NCBI GenBank assembly: GCA_038746265.1
Contig: JBCDKU010000069.1
Coordinates: forward strand, 1 to 14,764
From: JBCBKP01 sp038746265
GTDB lineage: Bacteria > Planctomycetota > Phycisphaerae > Phycisphaerales > UBA1924
Direction of reading: 5' to 3'
DNA: 14,764 bases
Part shown: piece after piece, positions 14,587 through 14,764 of the stretch
Position numbering within the stretch: the stretch's first letter is position 1
Layout of the letters: every line of letters starts with the position of its first letter
The notes under the pieces: model-generated
The model's input: only the letters and a program-made list of their open reading frames with translations
What the model was told of the DNA's origin: nothing
Databases searched by the model: none
Position numbers and translations under genes: made by a program

Positions 14587-14604
14587 GGTGGCACAGGCGT
14601 CCCG
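14587..14604 (+). repeat. Half-copy of a dispersed hairpin repeat (GGTGGCACAGGCGTCCCG)
   Basis: These 18 bases look like the left arm and loop of a hairpin repeat of the form GGCACAGGC-loop-GCCTGTGCC that I recall as scattered in planctomycete and verrucomicrobial genomes. The right arm is absent; the sequence continues CGACCG. It lies in the 63-nt gap after the methyltransferase. Recognition is from memory, not from a search. Confidence 0.35.
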
Positions 14605-14618
14605 CGACCGAACGCCTC

Positions 14619-14624
14619 TATGAT
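14619..14624 (+). promoter_or_regulatory. Strong -10 element (TATGAT) placed for a leaderless transcript
   Basis: TATGAT differs from TATAAT at one base, is rare in this GC-rich DNA, and ends 6 nt before the ATG at 14631, so transcription would begin at or near the start codon. No Shine-Dalgarno and no clear -35 at 16-18 nt. Confidence 0.5.
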
Positions 14625-14630
14625 CCCCCG

Positions 14631-14764
14631 ATGCGCGGTGTCCTCGATGTCCCAGATGAACTGATCCCGGTCCAGGAGCTGATCGTCTCGGGCCTGCTCC
14701 GCGTCGAGCAGCAGTTCGACACGCAGCTCGAGATCGATCTGCCCCCGGTCACCCGCCTGACGCG
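14631..14764 (+). CDS. N-terminus of a probable polyprenyl diphosphate synthase, cut by window edge
   Basis: An open frame from ATG 14631 to the right edge encodes 44 residues, with no stop. It begins MRGVLDVPDELIPVQELI and continues GLLRVEQQFDTQLEIDLPPV. The pattern of a helix with R-V-E-x-x-F-x-x-Q-L followed by LPPV and a short turn resembles the N-terminal region of long-chain (octaprenyl-type) isoprenyl diphosphate synthases, just before their R-G-K-x-x-R-P block, which would lie outside the window. Such enzymes make the chain of menaquinone or other polyprenyl lipids. The codon use (C/G at most third positions) supports real coding. Assignment is by resemblance of a short piece and needs the rest of the gene. 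Confidence 0.55.
   Translation, partial: MRGVLDVPDELIPVQELIVSGLLRVEQQFDTQLEIDLPPVTRLT

Noticed and set aside
14589..14605. Sigma-54 promoter suggested by TGGCAC
   Set aside because: No TTGC-type -12 element follows at the required spacing.

Overview
This window is a gene-dense stretch of a GC-rich bacterial chromosome (about 70% G+C in most coding DNA). The likely source is a member of the Planctomycetota, perhaps class Phycisphaerae. That placement is inferred from the soluble Ser/Thr kinase fused to a STAND ATPase, the mixed use of Shine-Dalgarno and apparently SD-less starts, the flavour of the proteins, and a half-copy of a hairpin repeat of the kind dispersed in planctomycete and verrucomicrobial genomes. 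No marker gene fixes it. There are no rRNA or tRNA genes, CRISPR arrays, insertion sequences or prophage genes.

Layout, left to right. (1) 1-1257, minus: the 5' 419 codons of NADP-type isocitrate dehydrogenase (icd), running off the left edge a few codons before its expected stop. (2) A 295-bp divergent intergenic region with several small inverted repeats. (3) Plus-strand group 1553-6500: a 1054-residue kinase-STAND-TPR signalling protein, coaD (coenzyme A synthesis) and an exported alpha/beta hydrolase, separated by only 57 and 58 nt. (4) The hydrolase and aroA converge with a 9-bp gap. (5) Minus-strand group, read from 13399 down to 6510: ugd (UDP-glucose dehydrogenase), an unrecognised membrane protein, an asparagine-synthetase-like glutamine amidotransferase, a Tat-type lipoprotein amidase of the PGRP family, a stand-alone GroES-like co-chaperonin, and aroA. 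Gaps are 31, 69, 120, 56 and 29 nt. (6) A 238-bp divergent region, then on the plus strand a class I methyltransferase with a lysine-rich N-terminus (13638-14567). (7) At the right edge, the first 44 codons of a probable polyprenyl diphosphate synthase.

How the genes may work together: most are housekeeping (TCA cycle, CoA, shikimate pathway). The ugd / membrane protein / amidotransferase / peptidoglycan amidase run hints at envelope glycan or peptidoglycan modification, with a carboxyl group (uronate or meso-diaminopimelate) as possible amidation target; this is inference. The points most worth a second look are the compositional mosaic inside the amidotransferase gene (about 9600-10890 is much lower in GC than both ends of the same intact reading frame), its Glu-to-Cys change in the glutamine-binding loop, and the kinase-STAND fusion.
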